Below are positions 42,914 through 52,169 of a stretch of DNA of 56,020 nucleotides, in pieces (within the stretch, counting starts at the first letter, position 1; the number at the start of each line of letters is the position of its first letter). Made by a program: the position numbers and the translations under genes. A model generated the notes under the pieces. The model did no database searches. It saw only the letters and a list, made by a program, of their open reading frames with translations, and was not told the origin of the DNA. The stretch is taken from assembly GCF_002159185.1 (NCBI RefSeq), contig NZ_NFHD01000021.1, positions 1-56,020 of the forward strand. Reading direction: 5' to 3'. The DNA is from Gemmiger sp. An87. Its GTDB lineage: Bacteria > Bacillota > Clostridia > Oscillospirales > Ruminococcaceae.

Positions 42914-42955
42914 CCCAGCCGCGGCCAGTGCATCATGCACCGGCCGCGGCTGGGC
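42914..42955. terminator. Bidirectional terminator near marR
   Basis: A long perfect stem (cccagccgcggcc and complement), extended by an inner gtgcat/atgcac stem, is followed by a T run on the plus strand. It lies 45 bp beyond the end of marR. Confidence 0.75.
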
Positions 42956-43000
42956 TTTTTGATATGAAACAGGTATGTCCGGCACGGCAGAACTATCGCT

Positions 43001-43435
43001 TTATTCCTCCTGTGCCAGAGTGGTTTCAGCAGCTAGCATCAGCAGACGGATAAACTCCTGCTTTTCCGCCTCGCTCATGCGCTGAGTCATCTGCGCAAGA
43101 CCGTCGTCAATCTGCTGCTGGATAAACGGATAAACCTGCCAGGCCTTTTCCGTGGGGAGGATGTTGTAGGTGCGCTTATCCTTGGGATTTTGCTCCCGCA
43201 CAAGAAAACCGGTCTCCTCCAGCTTGTTCACCGTTTTTGCAATCACGCTCTTGTCCAGCGAGAGGCGCTTGGTGATTTCGTCCTGGGTGAGCGTTTTGAA
43301 ATCGCAGACAATCAGGATCACCACCGCCTGCGCCGCGGTCAGGTCATACCGGGCACAGCTGTTGTTCAGCCAGATATGGGATTTGCGGTACAAAATTGAG
43401 ATTGCCTTGAACGGGCTGTCGGCAATGGTGGACAT
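43001..43435 (-). CDS. MarR family transcriptional regulator
   Basis: The 144-residue protein has the MarR winged helix: YDLTAAQAVVILIVCDF, LTQDEITKRLSLDKSVIAKT as the recognition region, VNKLEETGFLVREQNPKDKR with the wing (the DKR motif), then long dimerisation helices. It would repress the divergent MFS transporter gene and itself. AGGAGG precedes the start. The gap to the transporter gene holds two related palindromes placed on the two promoters. Confidence 0.92.
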   Translation of the reverse strand: MSTIADSPFKAISILYRKSHIWLNNSCARYDLTAAQAVVILIVCDFKTLTQDEITKRLSLDKSVIAKTVNKLEETGFLVREQNPKDKRTYNILPTEKAWQVYPFIQQQIDDGLAQMTQRMSEAEKQEFIRLLMLAAETTLAQEE

Positions 43436-43464
43436 AGCAAAGGCCTCCTGCTTCTGTTTTCGTT

Positions 43465-43496
43465 ATTATAGCCCCATCCGGTGGCATTTGCAACCA
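43465..43496 (-). promoter_or_regulatory. marR promoter with overlapping operator
   Basis: On the minus strand TTGCAA (43488-43493), a 17-bp spacer and TATAAT (43465-43470) form the promoter. The near-palindrome GGTGGCATTTGCAACCA (43480-43496) covers its -35 box and shares its half-site with the operator on the transporter promoter. Confidence 0.65.
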
Positions 43497-43500
43497 GTTA

Positions 43501-43550
43501 TTGACGCGGTGGCCATTCCGTGCTATTCTATAAATGGTGGCAATTGCCAC
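43501..43550 (+). promoter_or_regulatory. MFS gene promoter with operator at the start site
   Basis: TTGACG (43501-43506), a 17-bp spacer and TATTCT (43524-43529) form the promoter. The perfect 14-bp palindrome GTGGCAATTGCCAC (43537-43550) begins at about +1, the classic place for a MarR-type repressor to block transcription. Confidence 0.7.
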
Positions 43551-43581
43551 TATTTTAAATTTTACGCAAAGGAGCTTTTCC

Positions 43582-44747
43582 ATGAATTTATCTGAGAAAA
43601 TCTGGAACCGGCGGTTTATTCTGCTGTTCATAACGAACCTGCTGGTTCTGGCCGCGTTTTATGCGTCCATCCCCATCATCCCCATCTACTGCCAGGAAAT
43701 CGGCATCACCGGCTCACGGGTAGGCATCGTACTCACCGCCATGTCGGTGGCGACCATCCTCTTCCGCCGGTGGCCGGATATCTGCTGGATAATTTCAACC
43801 GCTACCGAGTGTATCTGGTATTCCTGGCGCTGTTCTGCCTGTCCTTTCCTGCATTTCTCGCCTTTCCCCTGTTCGGTGCGCTCATTGTAGTTCGCCTGTA
43901 TATGGGCGCTGTGTACTCGGTGTGCGGCTCGGCCACCATGACGCTGGCGGGTGACGTTCTGCCCGCTGCGAAAATCACCGAGGGCATCAGCCGGTTTGCG
44001 TTCACCGTGTCCATTGGCATGGCGGTGGGCCCCTATGTGGGCCTACAGGTGCAGAGCCACATGAGCAGCGCCGCCTCCTTCTGGACCATCTTCGGCATCA
44101 CCGTGGCAGCGCTGGTTTGCGTATCCTGCGGCCGTATCCGGTACCCCAAGGTACAGCGCAAAAAATTCTCCATTCGGGATACCATTTACGGCCCGGCGCT
44201 GCCCTTCATGTTCAACATGATGTTCCTGATGATCCCCTACGGTGCGGTAATCGCCTATTCCTCCATCTTCGCCCAGGAGAAAGGCCTGTCCGCCTTCCTG
44301 CCCTACTTCTACATCTTCCTGGTGGCGGGTATGCTGGTCTCCAAGCTTTCCACCCAAAAGATGATCGACGCAGGACGGCACCGTGTGCTGGTGTACATCA
44401 GCCTGGCCGTGCTGATCCTAACCATGCTCAGCTATCTGTTCTTGAACAGCGGCATCCATCTGCTGGCCGCCGGTTTCTTCTTTGGTCTGGGCTACGGCAT
44501 TTTGCAGCCGCTGTTCCAGGCATTCGTCACCGGCACCACTCCTGCTCCTCAGCGGGGTGTGGCCAACGCCACCTACATGCTTTCCTACGATGTGGGCATC
44601 GGCATCGGCTCGCTGCTCATGGGCTTCATGCAGGAGAGCATCGGCCTGCCTCTGGGCTTCGCACTCACCGCCATTGCCTACGCCATCGGCGGCGTGGTTT
44701 ACCTGAGCTATGTGGATGGTTACTACCGCCGTTTGCGGCAGAAGTAA
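43582..44747 (+). pseudogene. MFS transporter gene with a one-base frameshift
   Basis: The first frame starts at ATG 43582 (AAAGGAG 7 nt upstream) and encodes the first two helices of an MFS permease (FILLFITNLLVLAAFYASIP, GSRVGIVLTAMSVATILFR). It then loses homology near 43768. A second frame beginning in mid-loop at about 43770 (VAGYLLDNFNRYRVYLVFL) carries the other ten helices to 44747. One missing C in cgccggtgg (cgcccggtgg expected) restores a normal protein of about 388 residues. It may be a real inactivating deletion, a reversible slip or a sequencing error. It would be an efflux pump under MarR control. Confidence 0.85.
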
Positions 44748-44776
44748 GTAAGGCCATTGAAGCTGCAATTCATTAC

Positions 44777-44816
44777 AAAAAAGCCGTGTCGGACAAGATC
44801 CGACACGGCTTTTTTC
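44777..44816. terminator. Bidirectional terminator
   Basis: The stem aaaagccgtgtcgga/tccgacacggctttt is perfect, with a 5-nt loop and A and T runs. It ends the MFS gene and the long glycan operon that comes from the right. Confidence 0.9.
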
Positions 44817-44894
44817 TTTATGCGAGTGAAATCTGGTGCCAATCAACACCAAGTTTCATTTTAAATCAGTTGTCAGGGCTCGACTTTTCCTCTA

Positions 44895-45299
44895 TTACTT
44901 TTTAAAAACGATAAACCGTTGCCCGAGATAATTTAGTCCAACAAAAAGACACATTCCAATCAACATCGAAATATTGTCTTTTGCTGCCATTGAGATTCCC
45001 GAGAACACAGCTCCTGCAATAGGCTTAGCAATTCCATATGCGACAAGATAGCACACTGAAATATTAATCGCAAATTTCCAAATAGTTTTTGCAGAGTTTT
45101 CCTTACTTTCAAAAGTAAAAAAACGATTCAAGAAGTAACTTAAAACACTTCCTAAAATATAGTTAGAAGCAGATGATATCCAGTAATTAAAATTCAGGAA
45201 ATTATAAAACACAAACATCACCATCGTACCAAACAGAGTGTTTGCTATTCCAACTAAAATGAATTTCAAGAAGGTTTTATCAAATACTCTTTTCAGCAT
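44895..45299 (-). CDS. gtrA: GtrA family membrane protein
   Basis: The 134-residue protein has four membrane helices and GtrA features: FLKFILVGIANTLFGTMVMF, then SYFLNRFFTFES between helices 2 and 3 and a C-terminal NYLGQRFIVFKK. GtrA is thought to flip undecaprenyl-phosphate-linked sugar across the membrane. It follows the GtrB-like gene by 13 bp. ATG 45299 begins the conserved part; an ATG 21 bp upstream, overlapping gtrB, is possible. It is the last gene of the glycan cluster. Confidence 0.88.
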   Translation of the reverse strand: MLKRVFDKTFLKFILVGIANTLFGTMVMFVFYNFLNFNYWISSASNYILGSVLSYFLNRFFTFESKENSAKTIWKFAINISVCYLVAYGIAKPIAGAVFSGISMAAKDNISMLIGMCLFVGLNYLGQRFIVFKK

Positions 45300-45312
45300 A
45301 GCAAAGACCCTT

Positions 45313-46233
45313 TCAGCCATCTTTTCCACAGGTATGAGACACAATATATCTCGGGCGCCCCTTCACCTCTTCGTAAATCCTAGCAATATAATATCCAATT
45401 ATCCCCAAACTGATCATAATAACACTACTGGAGAAAGTAAGCAAAAGAATAACTGTTGTAAAGCCTTCTAATGCCTGGCCCAACATTTTCTGCACAAAAG
45501 ATATAATCCCAAAAACAATAGAAATCACAAACATAATGCTTCCTAGTAAGGTTACAATCTGCATCGGAAGCGTTGAAAACGATGTAATGTTCGTCACCGC
45601 ATATTTAATGAGAGATGCTGTCGACCATTTAGATTCACCAGCCATACGTTCTTTCACGTCAAACAGAACAGTGGCCGTTTTAAACCCAATCCAGGAAGAA
45701 AGAGCACGAAAAAAGGACTCTTTCTCTTTCATATTCAACAGCACATTCACAGCCTTGCGATCCAAGAGTTTGAAATCGGATGCATTTTTCATATCAAAGC
45801 CTGTGACCTTACTGATGATAGAATAAAATGTATTTGCAGCAACCGTATGTAATTTTCCTTCATTGCCTCGGCTGATTTTTTGTCCTTCAACAATTTCAAA
45901 CCCATCTTGCCAAAGTCGATACATTTCCACTATCTTTTCTGGCGGATGTTGCAAGTCACAATCAAGCACAACACAGCAATCTCCTTTGGAGTGCTGCAAT
46001 CCAGCTAAAATTGCAGACTCCTTTCCAAAATTGCGCGAGAAATGGACACCTCTTACATTAAAATATTCTTTACTTATACTTTCAATTTTTTCCCAAGTTT
46101 TATCCGAAGAACCATCATCCACAAAGATAATCTCATTTTTGATATTCTCTGTGTCAAGTATTTCAGAAATCACTTGTGCTGCCTTTGAAATCATCAATTC
46201 TTCATTATAAGCCGGAAGAATTACGGAAAGCAT
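45313..46233 (-). CDS. gtrB: GtrB-like undecaprenyl-phosphate glycosyltransferase (GT2)
   Basis: The 306-residue protein starts with a GT2 domain: MLSVILPAYNEELMISKA, IIFVDDGSSDKTWE, FSRNFGKESAILAGLQH and VVLDCDLQHPPEKI (D-x-D). Two C-terminal membrane helices follow (about residues 225-300). This is the DPM1/GtrB layout: the enzyme loads a sugar, often glucose, from UDP-sugar onto undecaprenyl phosphate on the inner face. ATG 46233 has AAGGAG 8 nt upstream. Its neighbours are GtrA and a GtrII-like transferase. Confidence 0.92.
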   Translation of the reverse strand: MLSVILPAYNEELMISKAAQVISEILDTENIKNEIIFVDDGSSDKTWEKIESISKEYFNVRGVHFSRNFGKESAILAGLQHSKGDCCVVLDCDLQHPPEKIVEMYRLWQDGFEIVEGQKISRGNEGKLHTVAANTFYSIISKVTGFDMKNASDFKLLDRKAVNVLLNMKEKESFFRALSSWIGFKTATVLFDVKERMAGESKWSTASLIKYAVTNITSFSTLPMQIVTLLGSIMFVISIVFGIISFVQKMLGQALEGFTTVILLLTFSSSVIMISLGIIGYYIARIYEEVKGRPRYIVSHTCGKDG

Positions 46234-46250
46234 GTTGCTATCTCCTTCCA

Positions 46251-47732
46251 TTAATATACGCAAATATGAACGGTGTCCCCTTCAAAGACTAGTTGCTCAC
46301 TTACATTTAATTCACCCCAGTCATATTGAGAAAACCGTTCTGTAATCTCTTCCGGAGCTGGCAACTCTTGTAGCGTTCTCCCTGTATAAAATTCAATCGC
46401 ATCCACAGCAGCCCACTTTACACTCAATATTCTTTCTCCAACTTCTCCGGAGAATAACGTGATTTGCGGATAAACGTAGGTGATATACTGGTCTGTGCTT
46501 ATCGTGCACTTTGTAATTTGCACATCATTTTCTTTCTCATATGTGCGAATCGCTTCATCAATTTGTAAAATTTCATTTTTGTCCATTTGATTCGTCTGAA
46601 TTTGCTGACACGTCACACGAATCACTTGAAATCCACATCCAAAAACAAAAATTAATATTAATCCTGTTGCAACAGCAGAATATCGCTTTTGATCGGGCCA
46701 TAACCATATTGCACAAATAAATGCAACAGCAATAAAACAAAAAAATGGCACCATAGTTCGTGGAACAATCCAATGCTCACTATTTACATAGTGAACCAGA
46801 AAAGAAGACAAATAGCATCCAGTTAATACAACCATGGTCCACGCCAGACCCATCCATTCTTTCTTCATGCACAATTGCATAACAACGACTGCCATACATA
46901 GAACAAATGCCACGATAAGCCAATACCCCAGCATGAGTCTGAGGCCAGACTTCCATAAAGGTGCTTGACAAGAAATAATGTATTTAATATTTTCCCAGAT
47001 GGAAACTTCGGAAAAACGTCCCTCCATTCCTGCCAATGCAGGAATAATTTTTGCGCAAAGAAGTGCTGTCATACTCGCAATAGCAGACATAACTACTACT
47101 CCAACAACACTCCAAAAGGATGGCCACGACCACCGAAAGCGATTCTCAATCAAAAAATAAATCGCACCTAAAATTAAAAAGTTGGAAACAATCGCCTGAT
47201 AACTATTAACTGCAATTACTACGTACAAAAAAGCGAATATCCAATTTCTCGTTTTCTTTTTTGTTATCTGTTGTACAGCAAGTGCGCAAAATGTCAATGC
47301 TGTAGCGTAAACCACAGATGTTTCAACAAAGTAAAACCATTCTCCAATAAAAGGGTTACAAAAAATCACACCAACGCTAAGCCATAGTGCCACTTTTTTG
47401 TATTTTGAAGTCTCCAAAGGAAATAAGCGCAAAAAACTCTTATACAACAATATATGCGACAACGCTAATGATAGGATGAAAAGAAGGACACCAATCCACT
47501 GGCATTGAACTGGATTAAAATTCAACCAACAAAAGAGCCATCCCCAAAGTGCAAAAACAAGTCGACCTGACGAAATTGGCGCTCGAACAAACTCTGTCAA
47601 ATCCAACCAAATGGTATAGCTATCAATAGAATAGTGGGGAATAAACATTATGCCATACACAGCTATATAGAATAATATGCTTACCCATACCAATCGTGTT
47701 CTTTTTAATACCCGCAAACAATTGCTATACAT
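46251..47732 (-). CDS. GtrII-like membrane glycosyltransferase (copy 1)
   Basis: The 493-residue protein has about 11 membrane helices. A conserved first loop (HYSIDSYTIW) with an acidic residue is followed by RLVFALWGWL, and YVVIAVNSYQAIVSNFLILG lies after helix 6; this layout fits the glucosyltransferase II family that transfers lipid-linked sugar to a surface glycan outside the cell. The C-terminal tail (SQYDWGELNVSEQLVFEGD, ending HICVY) matches the tail of the other membrane transferase at 53782..55386, so the two are paralogues. It precedes gtrB by 17 bp. The second of two adjacent ATG codons fits the GAGGG site. Confidence 0.8.
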   Translation of the reverse strand: MYSNCLRVLKRTRLVWVSILFYIAVYGIMFIPHYSIDSYTIWLDLTEFVRAPISSGRLVFALWGWLFCWLNFNPVQCQWIGVLLFILSLALSHILLYKSFLRLFPLETSKYKKVALWLSVGVIFCNPFIGEWFYFVETSVVYATALTFCALAVQQITKKKTRNWIFAFLYVVIAVNSYQAIVSNFLILGAIYFLIENRFRWSWPSFWSVVGVVVMSAIASMTALLCAKIIPALAGMEGRFSEVSIWENIKYIISCQAPLWKSGLRLMLGYWLIVAFVLCMAVVVMQLCMKKEWMGLAWTMVVLTGCYLSSFLVHYVNSEHWIVPRTMVPFFCFIAVAFICAIWLWPDQKRYSAVATGLILIFVFGCGFQVIRVTCQQIQTNQMDKNEILQIDEAIRTYEKENDVQITKCTISTDQYITYVYPQITLFSGEVGERILSVKWAAVDAIEFYTGRTLQELPAPEEITERFSQYDWGELNVSEQLVFEGDTVHICVY

Positions 47733-47815
47733 CATATCCCTCTTTTAATAGTTTCCATAAAATTGTATTCATCCAGAATAAACTGTACTAATACGACTAT
47801 AAACTCTTAACTGTA

Positions 47816-50248
47816 TTATCTTCTAAAAAGCTTACGGTATATTTTTTTCAGCATGCCTTTAAATGTCCGCTGCTCCAATGCGGAAATCCGGTCCTCATGC
47901 CACTTTTGGATTCCCCACTGATGATTGATGGCATCCTCATGACGGTTCACAACTTCCTCGTGGCGATTCACAACTTCTTCGTGCCGGTTCACAACCTCTT
48001 CATGACGGTTGAGCACCTCTTCATGACGACTACATGCCTCTCCGTGTACAGCAATTCCGGCAGGACTATAGATCTGTTGCCCCCTAAGCTTCAAAATTCC
48101 CTCATGTAAGCCAGAAAGGAGCAAATCCAGAACCAATGTCATAGACTGATCGTCATACTGTAAAGGCACGGAAAGTTTTTGGAAAGCTTCTCCCCATCGC
48201 TTACAAATATCGTTTTTCACAAACTCTTCAATACTCTCTCTCGATTTGGCGCCCTCTTCACGTCGAAGCACTTCATCTTGCAAAAGAGAAATAAGTGTAT
48301 TGGAAAACTTTACAACATTATTCTGAGAAATTTCGTAGACGCCTTTTCCGTCTTTAATCAGTTCCAGATTTGGCAACGAATACATTACAATCGGCAATCC
48401 ATAATTCTTACTTTCCGCCAAAACCATGGAGAAACTCTCGCATTTAGATGTAAACGCAAACACCGCGGCTTCCTGATAATATCGCTCAACATCCAATGTG
48501 AAATCAACAAACTCCACACTATCACTCAAGCGCATGTCGTCAACCATTTGCTGCAGATTGTCTTCCATCCAATCAATATCTGCACTACCTAACATGGTCA
48601 GCGTAGCGTCAGGAACCTGTCGTTTTACCAAGGAGAAGATTTTGATCATATCTTCCGGCTGTTTTTCCGGAGACAATCTTCCTACCCAGAGTATATTCTT
48701 TGACTTAAGTGTGGATACGGTCTCCGGTGCTGTCAGTGAAATAGGATTGGGAATGTAATATGCAGGACAATAATTGCACCAGAACTTTGCATCTGTATCA
48801 GAAAGGACAGCTACACCATCAACCATTTTATAAACCTCCGGCATAAGCGTAGCTCGTTCAGGATCATACCATGTAATACCCGCAAACATCGAGTGTGCAA
48901 CCACAAAGAAGTTGCAATGCTCTCCTTTCACTGAGCACAAATCCCACAGCAAGGTCGGCGATGTTGCATCATGATACACGATTGTGTCCAGATTATTTTT
49001 CTCAATAATATATTTCCATTCTTTCGCACGTTTCGCAAACGTTCCATTCAAGCTTTTGCGAAAATCACGGATCACAATTCTTTTGGTGCCTTCCGGTACA
49101 GGATAATCATCCGCTGCTTCCGGTTCATCTGTAATCAGCGATACTTCATAGCCAAGTTGTTTCCAGATAAACAACAATTCCGTGGTTATTTTTTCTGCCC
49201 CGCCGTTTCTGATGCGATGATAATATGCTCCAATACGTTTTACGGGCCTTCCGCCGCGCACCATGGTATTATTAGCCGTTAACCGTTTTACAACTTCATC
49301 AAATTTTCCACAGGATACTCGCTCAAGTTCTCCTACAACAGCCGGTACGGTTAACTCTTCCGTTAATAGCTGATAGCCTTTCCAGGAATCCTCTGCTGAA
49401 AGAATATGCATCCACTGATAAATTCTGTTTTCAAGGATTCTATTGCAAAGCTTTTTGTAAACGGTGTAATACTTTTTTTCAGCATTCACGCTATCCAAAA
49501 GCTGCTTAATACATGGAATCAATTTGGTCTCTGTGCAAAGCTTTTTGAATTTTTCGAAATCAACTTGCGAATTCCATACGGTGATCCCTTCGCCTGCTCT
49601 ATACAAATATAATCTACTGGAGATTCCACGATACGTCTTGCTAAAATACAGGATTAGAAACGTTACGTACAAATCTTCCGAAACAACAATATACTCATTG
49701 CATACATGACCAAATGCTTTTTTACATATTTCTGCATTATATGCCTTATTCCAAAGAGTGAACCCCCACTTTTCTTCCTGCAGGCACTTTTTACACAAAT
49801 CTCCCTCTACTTTTTGCGGCACCGGCTGTAATACTTGCTTTAAACCTTTCAAATTAACTTTTGCATTTGGGGAAGCGCAGATTTTACTTGCAAAATGGAG
49901 AATATCCACCGGGTCTTTCTCCATTTCACGCCACACTACCTCGCAAGCATTCGGATAATACTCATCGTCGCTATCGCAAAACATTATGTATTTTCCTGAG
50001 GCTGCCATTACTCCCTGTTTGCGCGCAACACTGGTACCACAGTTTCTGCCCAAATCGATCATCTTTACGCGACAATCCTTCTCCGCATATTCCGATATTA
50101 TTTCATTGGATAAATCTGTAGAACCGTCATTCACACAAATAATTTCTATTTCTTTTAAAGTTTGGTTGACCAGACTTTCAAGACATTGCCGCAATGTTTT
50201 TTGAACGTTATACACAGCAACAATCACCGAAATATGTGGCGTATTCAT
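47816..50248 (-). CDS. Two-domain glycosyltransferase (GT2 + GT4) with heptad-repeat tail
   Basis: The 810-residue protein joins two transferases. Residues 1 to about 240 are GT2 (ISVIVAVYNVQKTLRQCLES, EIICVNDGSTD, MFCDSDDEYYPNA). Residues about 335-690 are GT4 (RIRNGGAEKITTELLFIWKQ, KNILWVGRLSPEKQPEDMI, FAFTSKCESFSMVLAESKNY with the E-x7-E motif). Near residue 740 begin HEEVVNR-type 7-residue repeats, then a basic coiled end. It would add two sugars in sequence to a lipid-linked glycan on the inner membrane face. GGAGG precedes the start. It lies between the DUF4422-GT8 and GtrII-like genes. Confidence 0.9.
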   Translation of the reverse strand: MNTPHISVIVAVYNVQKTLRQCLESLVNQTLKEIEIICVNDGSTDLSNEIISEYAEKDCRVKMIDLGRNCGTSVARKQGVMAASGKYIMFCDSDDEYYPNACEVVWREMEKDPVDILHFASKICASPNAKVNLKGLKQVLQPVPQKVEGDLCKKCLQEEKWGFTLWNKAYNAEICKKAFGHVCNEYIVVSEDLYVTFLILYFSKTYRGISSRLYLYRAGEGITVWNSQVDFEKFKKLCTETKLIPCIKQLLDSVNAEKKYYTVYKKLCNRILENRIYQWMHILSAEDSWKGYQLLTEELTVPAVVGELERVSCGKFDEVVKRLTANNTMVRGGRPVKRIGAYYHRIRNGGAEKITTELLFIWKQLGYEVSLITDEPEAADDYPVPEGTKRIVIRDFRKSLNGTFAKRAKEWKYIIEKNNLDTIVYHDATSPTLLWDLCSVKGEHCNFFVVAHSMFAGITWYDPERATLMPEVYKMVDGVAVLSDTDAKFWCNYCPAYYIPNPISLTAPETVSTLKSKNILWVGRLSPEKQPEDMIKIFSLVKRQVPDATLTMLGSADIDWMEDNLQQMVDDMRLSDSVEFVDFTLDVERYYQEAAVFAFTSKCESFSMVLAESKNYGLPIVMYSLPNLELIKDGKGVYEISQNNVVKFSNTLISLLQDEVLRREEGAKSRESIEEFVKNDICKRWGEAFQKLSVPLQYDDQSMTLVLDLLLSGLHEGILKLRGQQIYSPAGIAVHGEACSRHEEVLNRHEEVVNRHEEVVNRHEEVVNRHEDAINHQWGIQKWHEDRISALEQRTFKGMLKKIYRKLFRR
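47935..48039. repeat. Five tandem 21-bp repeats inside the GT2-GT4 gene
   Basis: Units of the type cttcatgacggttcacaacct repeat every 21 bp, with the last unit degenerate. Each encodes one heptad (N-R-H-E-E-V-V), so unit gain or loss keeps the frame. Confidence 0.85.
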
Positions 50249-50267
50249 GTTCTTCCTCCAATGCTTT

Positions 50268-52133
50268 TTACCGCTTAAGCCAAACCTTCAATTTTTCCCG
50301 GCGGGCCGTTCCTTTAGGGAACAATTTGTTTCCCACTTTTTTTATAACCTTTTTTGCCAGTTCCTTTATGCGCTTCACACCAAAGCGCTTATTGTTTTCA
50401 TATACCGCCCAGTAGGCAATTCCATCCGACATACGGAACAGCAGCTCCTCGTAATAGGGGGTTCTGCGAGATGCATCCCAGAACTTTCTGGCATAATCTT
50501 CGGTGGGACGGTGCCAGGGTTTCATAAAACCAGCATAGTGGATTAATTTCGGATTGGCATGTGCTTTTCTATACTCTGCTTGAACCGACGCCGGCGCATG
50601 GACGATTACCTGGCTCACACGGGTGTGGTCGCAGTCTGTAATCATATTCCATGCCATATCCAGATACTTTACTTTTCCTTCACAGTAAAGGTTCAGCACA
50701 TCCTGGTCACTGTATTTGTACGGATGAGAAGCAAACGTCAGCCACTCGTCCAACGAGTATGCCTTACGCATCTCTTTCTCATTAAACAGCAGAACACCAG
50801 CCTGAAAATAATTGTAGGGGTCCTTCATCTTGAACTCCTGCTCACAATACAGCTTGGTGCCAAGGTTTGCCCCATTGATCTGACCCAAAAAGTCCGGATC
50901 GCGTGCAGCGGCAAGCATATACCCCTCCACATCCGTCTGATACAGCTCTGCCACGTCCGCATTGGCAATCAGGTCACAATCAAGATACAGGATTTTATCG
51001 TAATCCGGCATGGCCGCCTGAATCAGGAAGCGATAGAATGTCTCCACACTGATATGCGCATTTGCCTTCAGTTTATAGTTTTTCACCATGCGCGCCGCAT
51101 CAAAGAATCGCAGGGAAACATTTTTATATCCCGCAATCATTCCGAGCAGCTCCGCTTTGTTCTCATCGCTCACATCCGACTGCAGCAGTACCAGATCATA
51201 GTTGTACTGATCGGAAATATGATCCAGCACTGAACGCAGGCAGGCCGCAAACATGGGGACAAATCTGTCATTCGCCGCAAACACTACCGGCACGCTGTTT
51301 TCCTGGAAAGCAGGTGCCAGAAGCGACTGCTTATCCGTTTTTTCAAGAAAAACACACTGCAATTCTTTCACCCGCAGCTCAGGGTTTTTCTCCATCAATT
51401 TTAAGTAATAAATTCCAAACAAACGCTCAGAGAGATGCCCCGGAGTGCGCAGTGCTTCCGTGGTATAGTGGCTCATATCCACTCGTTTGCAGAATTCTTC
51501 CAGCACACCGAACATCCACTGGCAGTAATCGAAGAAGATTTCCTTCTTCAAAATATACATATTGCAAAAACTGGTAGTATGGCCATTGCAGTGTTCATGG
51601 GCAACCTTGCTGTATTCCGGATATTTTTCATCAATAATATCCAGCACCGTCTGCAAATCCTCTCCATGGAGAAGCGGGGCGCGCTGGTAATGATCCATCA
51701 CCGAACTGAACCGCCCGGGCATCTGCCGAAGATCCTTTCGCACAGTGGTGATGACATCGTATTTTTCCACCAGATTCCGAACTTTTTCGTCGGCCCAATC
51801 GTATTTCTCGATCAGGTCATCATCGAAATACGGTTCAATGATATTTCCATAGGCATCTTCAAAATACTGCTGGTCAGAAAAACTGAAATAGCGACGGTAA
51901 TGGCAGAAGCCATAATAATCCGCCTCCAGATTCTTCCATGCCCAATACTGTGCGGTCAACTCACAATACATCGGGTTTTTGCTCGAAATGTTTTCTCCGG
52001 AATTATCGTAGAGCATACCCGGCAGCCTTTTCTCTGTACTATCACAACCCAACTGAATAGGCTGCCAAATGTCGCTTTTCAAATACGCCGTATCCTTATG
52101 GCAGGAAATCAGAATTTTAATATTCGATGCCAT
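50268..52133 (-). CDS. DUF4422 - GT8 fusion glycosyltransferase
   Basis: The 621-residue protein has a DUF4422 domain at residues about 5-265 (ILISCHKDTAYLKSDIWQPI, LTAQYWAWKNLEADYYGFCH, YRRYFSF) and a GT8 domain from about 280 (VPVVFAANDRFVPMFAACLR, ILYLDCDLIANADVAELY with D-x-D, DPYNYFQAGVLLFNEKEM, LIHYAGFMKPWH). DUF4422 occurs in capsular glycosyltransferases; GT8 enzymes use UDP-glucose or UDP-galactose with retention. The protein probably adds two residues to the surface glycan. It follows the exporter ATPase gene closely. Confidence 0.9.
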   Translation of the reverse strand: MASNIKILISCHKDTAYLKSDIWQPIQLGCDSTEKRLPGMLYDNSGENISSKNPMYCELTAQYWAWKNLEADYYGFCHYRRYFSFSDQQYFEDAYGNIIEPYFDDDLIEKYDWADEKVRNLVEKYDVITTVRKDLRQMPGRFSSVMDHYQRAPLLHGEDLQTVLDIIDEKYPEYSKVAHEHCNGHTTSFCNMYILKKEIFFDYCQWMFGVLEEFCKRVDMSHYTTEALRTPGHLSERLFGIYYLKLMEKNPELRVKELQCVFLEKTDKQSLLAPAFQENSVPVVFAANDRFVPMFAACLRSVLDHISDQYNYDLVLLQSDVSDENKAELLGMIAGYKNVSLRFFDAARMVKNYKLKANAHISVETFYRFLIQAAMPDYDKILYLDCDLIANADVAELYQTDVEGYMLAAARDPDFLGQINGANLGTKLYCEQEFKMKDPYNYFQAGVLLFNEKEMRKAYSLDEWLTFASHPYKYSDQDVLNLYCEGKVKYLDMAWNMITDCDHTRVSQVIVHAPASVQAEYRKAHANPKLIHYAGFMKPWHRPTEDYARKFWDASRRTPYYEELLFRMSDGIAYWAVYENNKRFGVKRIKELAKKVIKKVGNKLFPKGTARREKLKVWLKR

Positions 52134-52169
52134 GGTCACACCATCCTTATTTTTTAACGTCTTTCGTCT

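Noticed and set aside
47935-48039. Regular repeats as a possible CRISPR array
   Set aside because: The units are contiguous 21-bp copies without spacers and lie in frame inside a glycosyltransferase gene.
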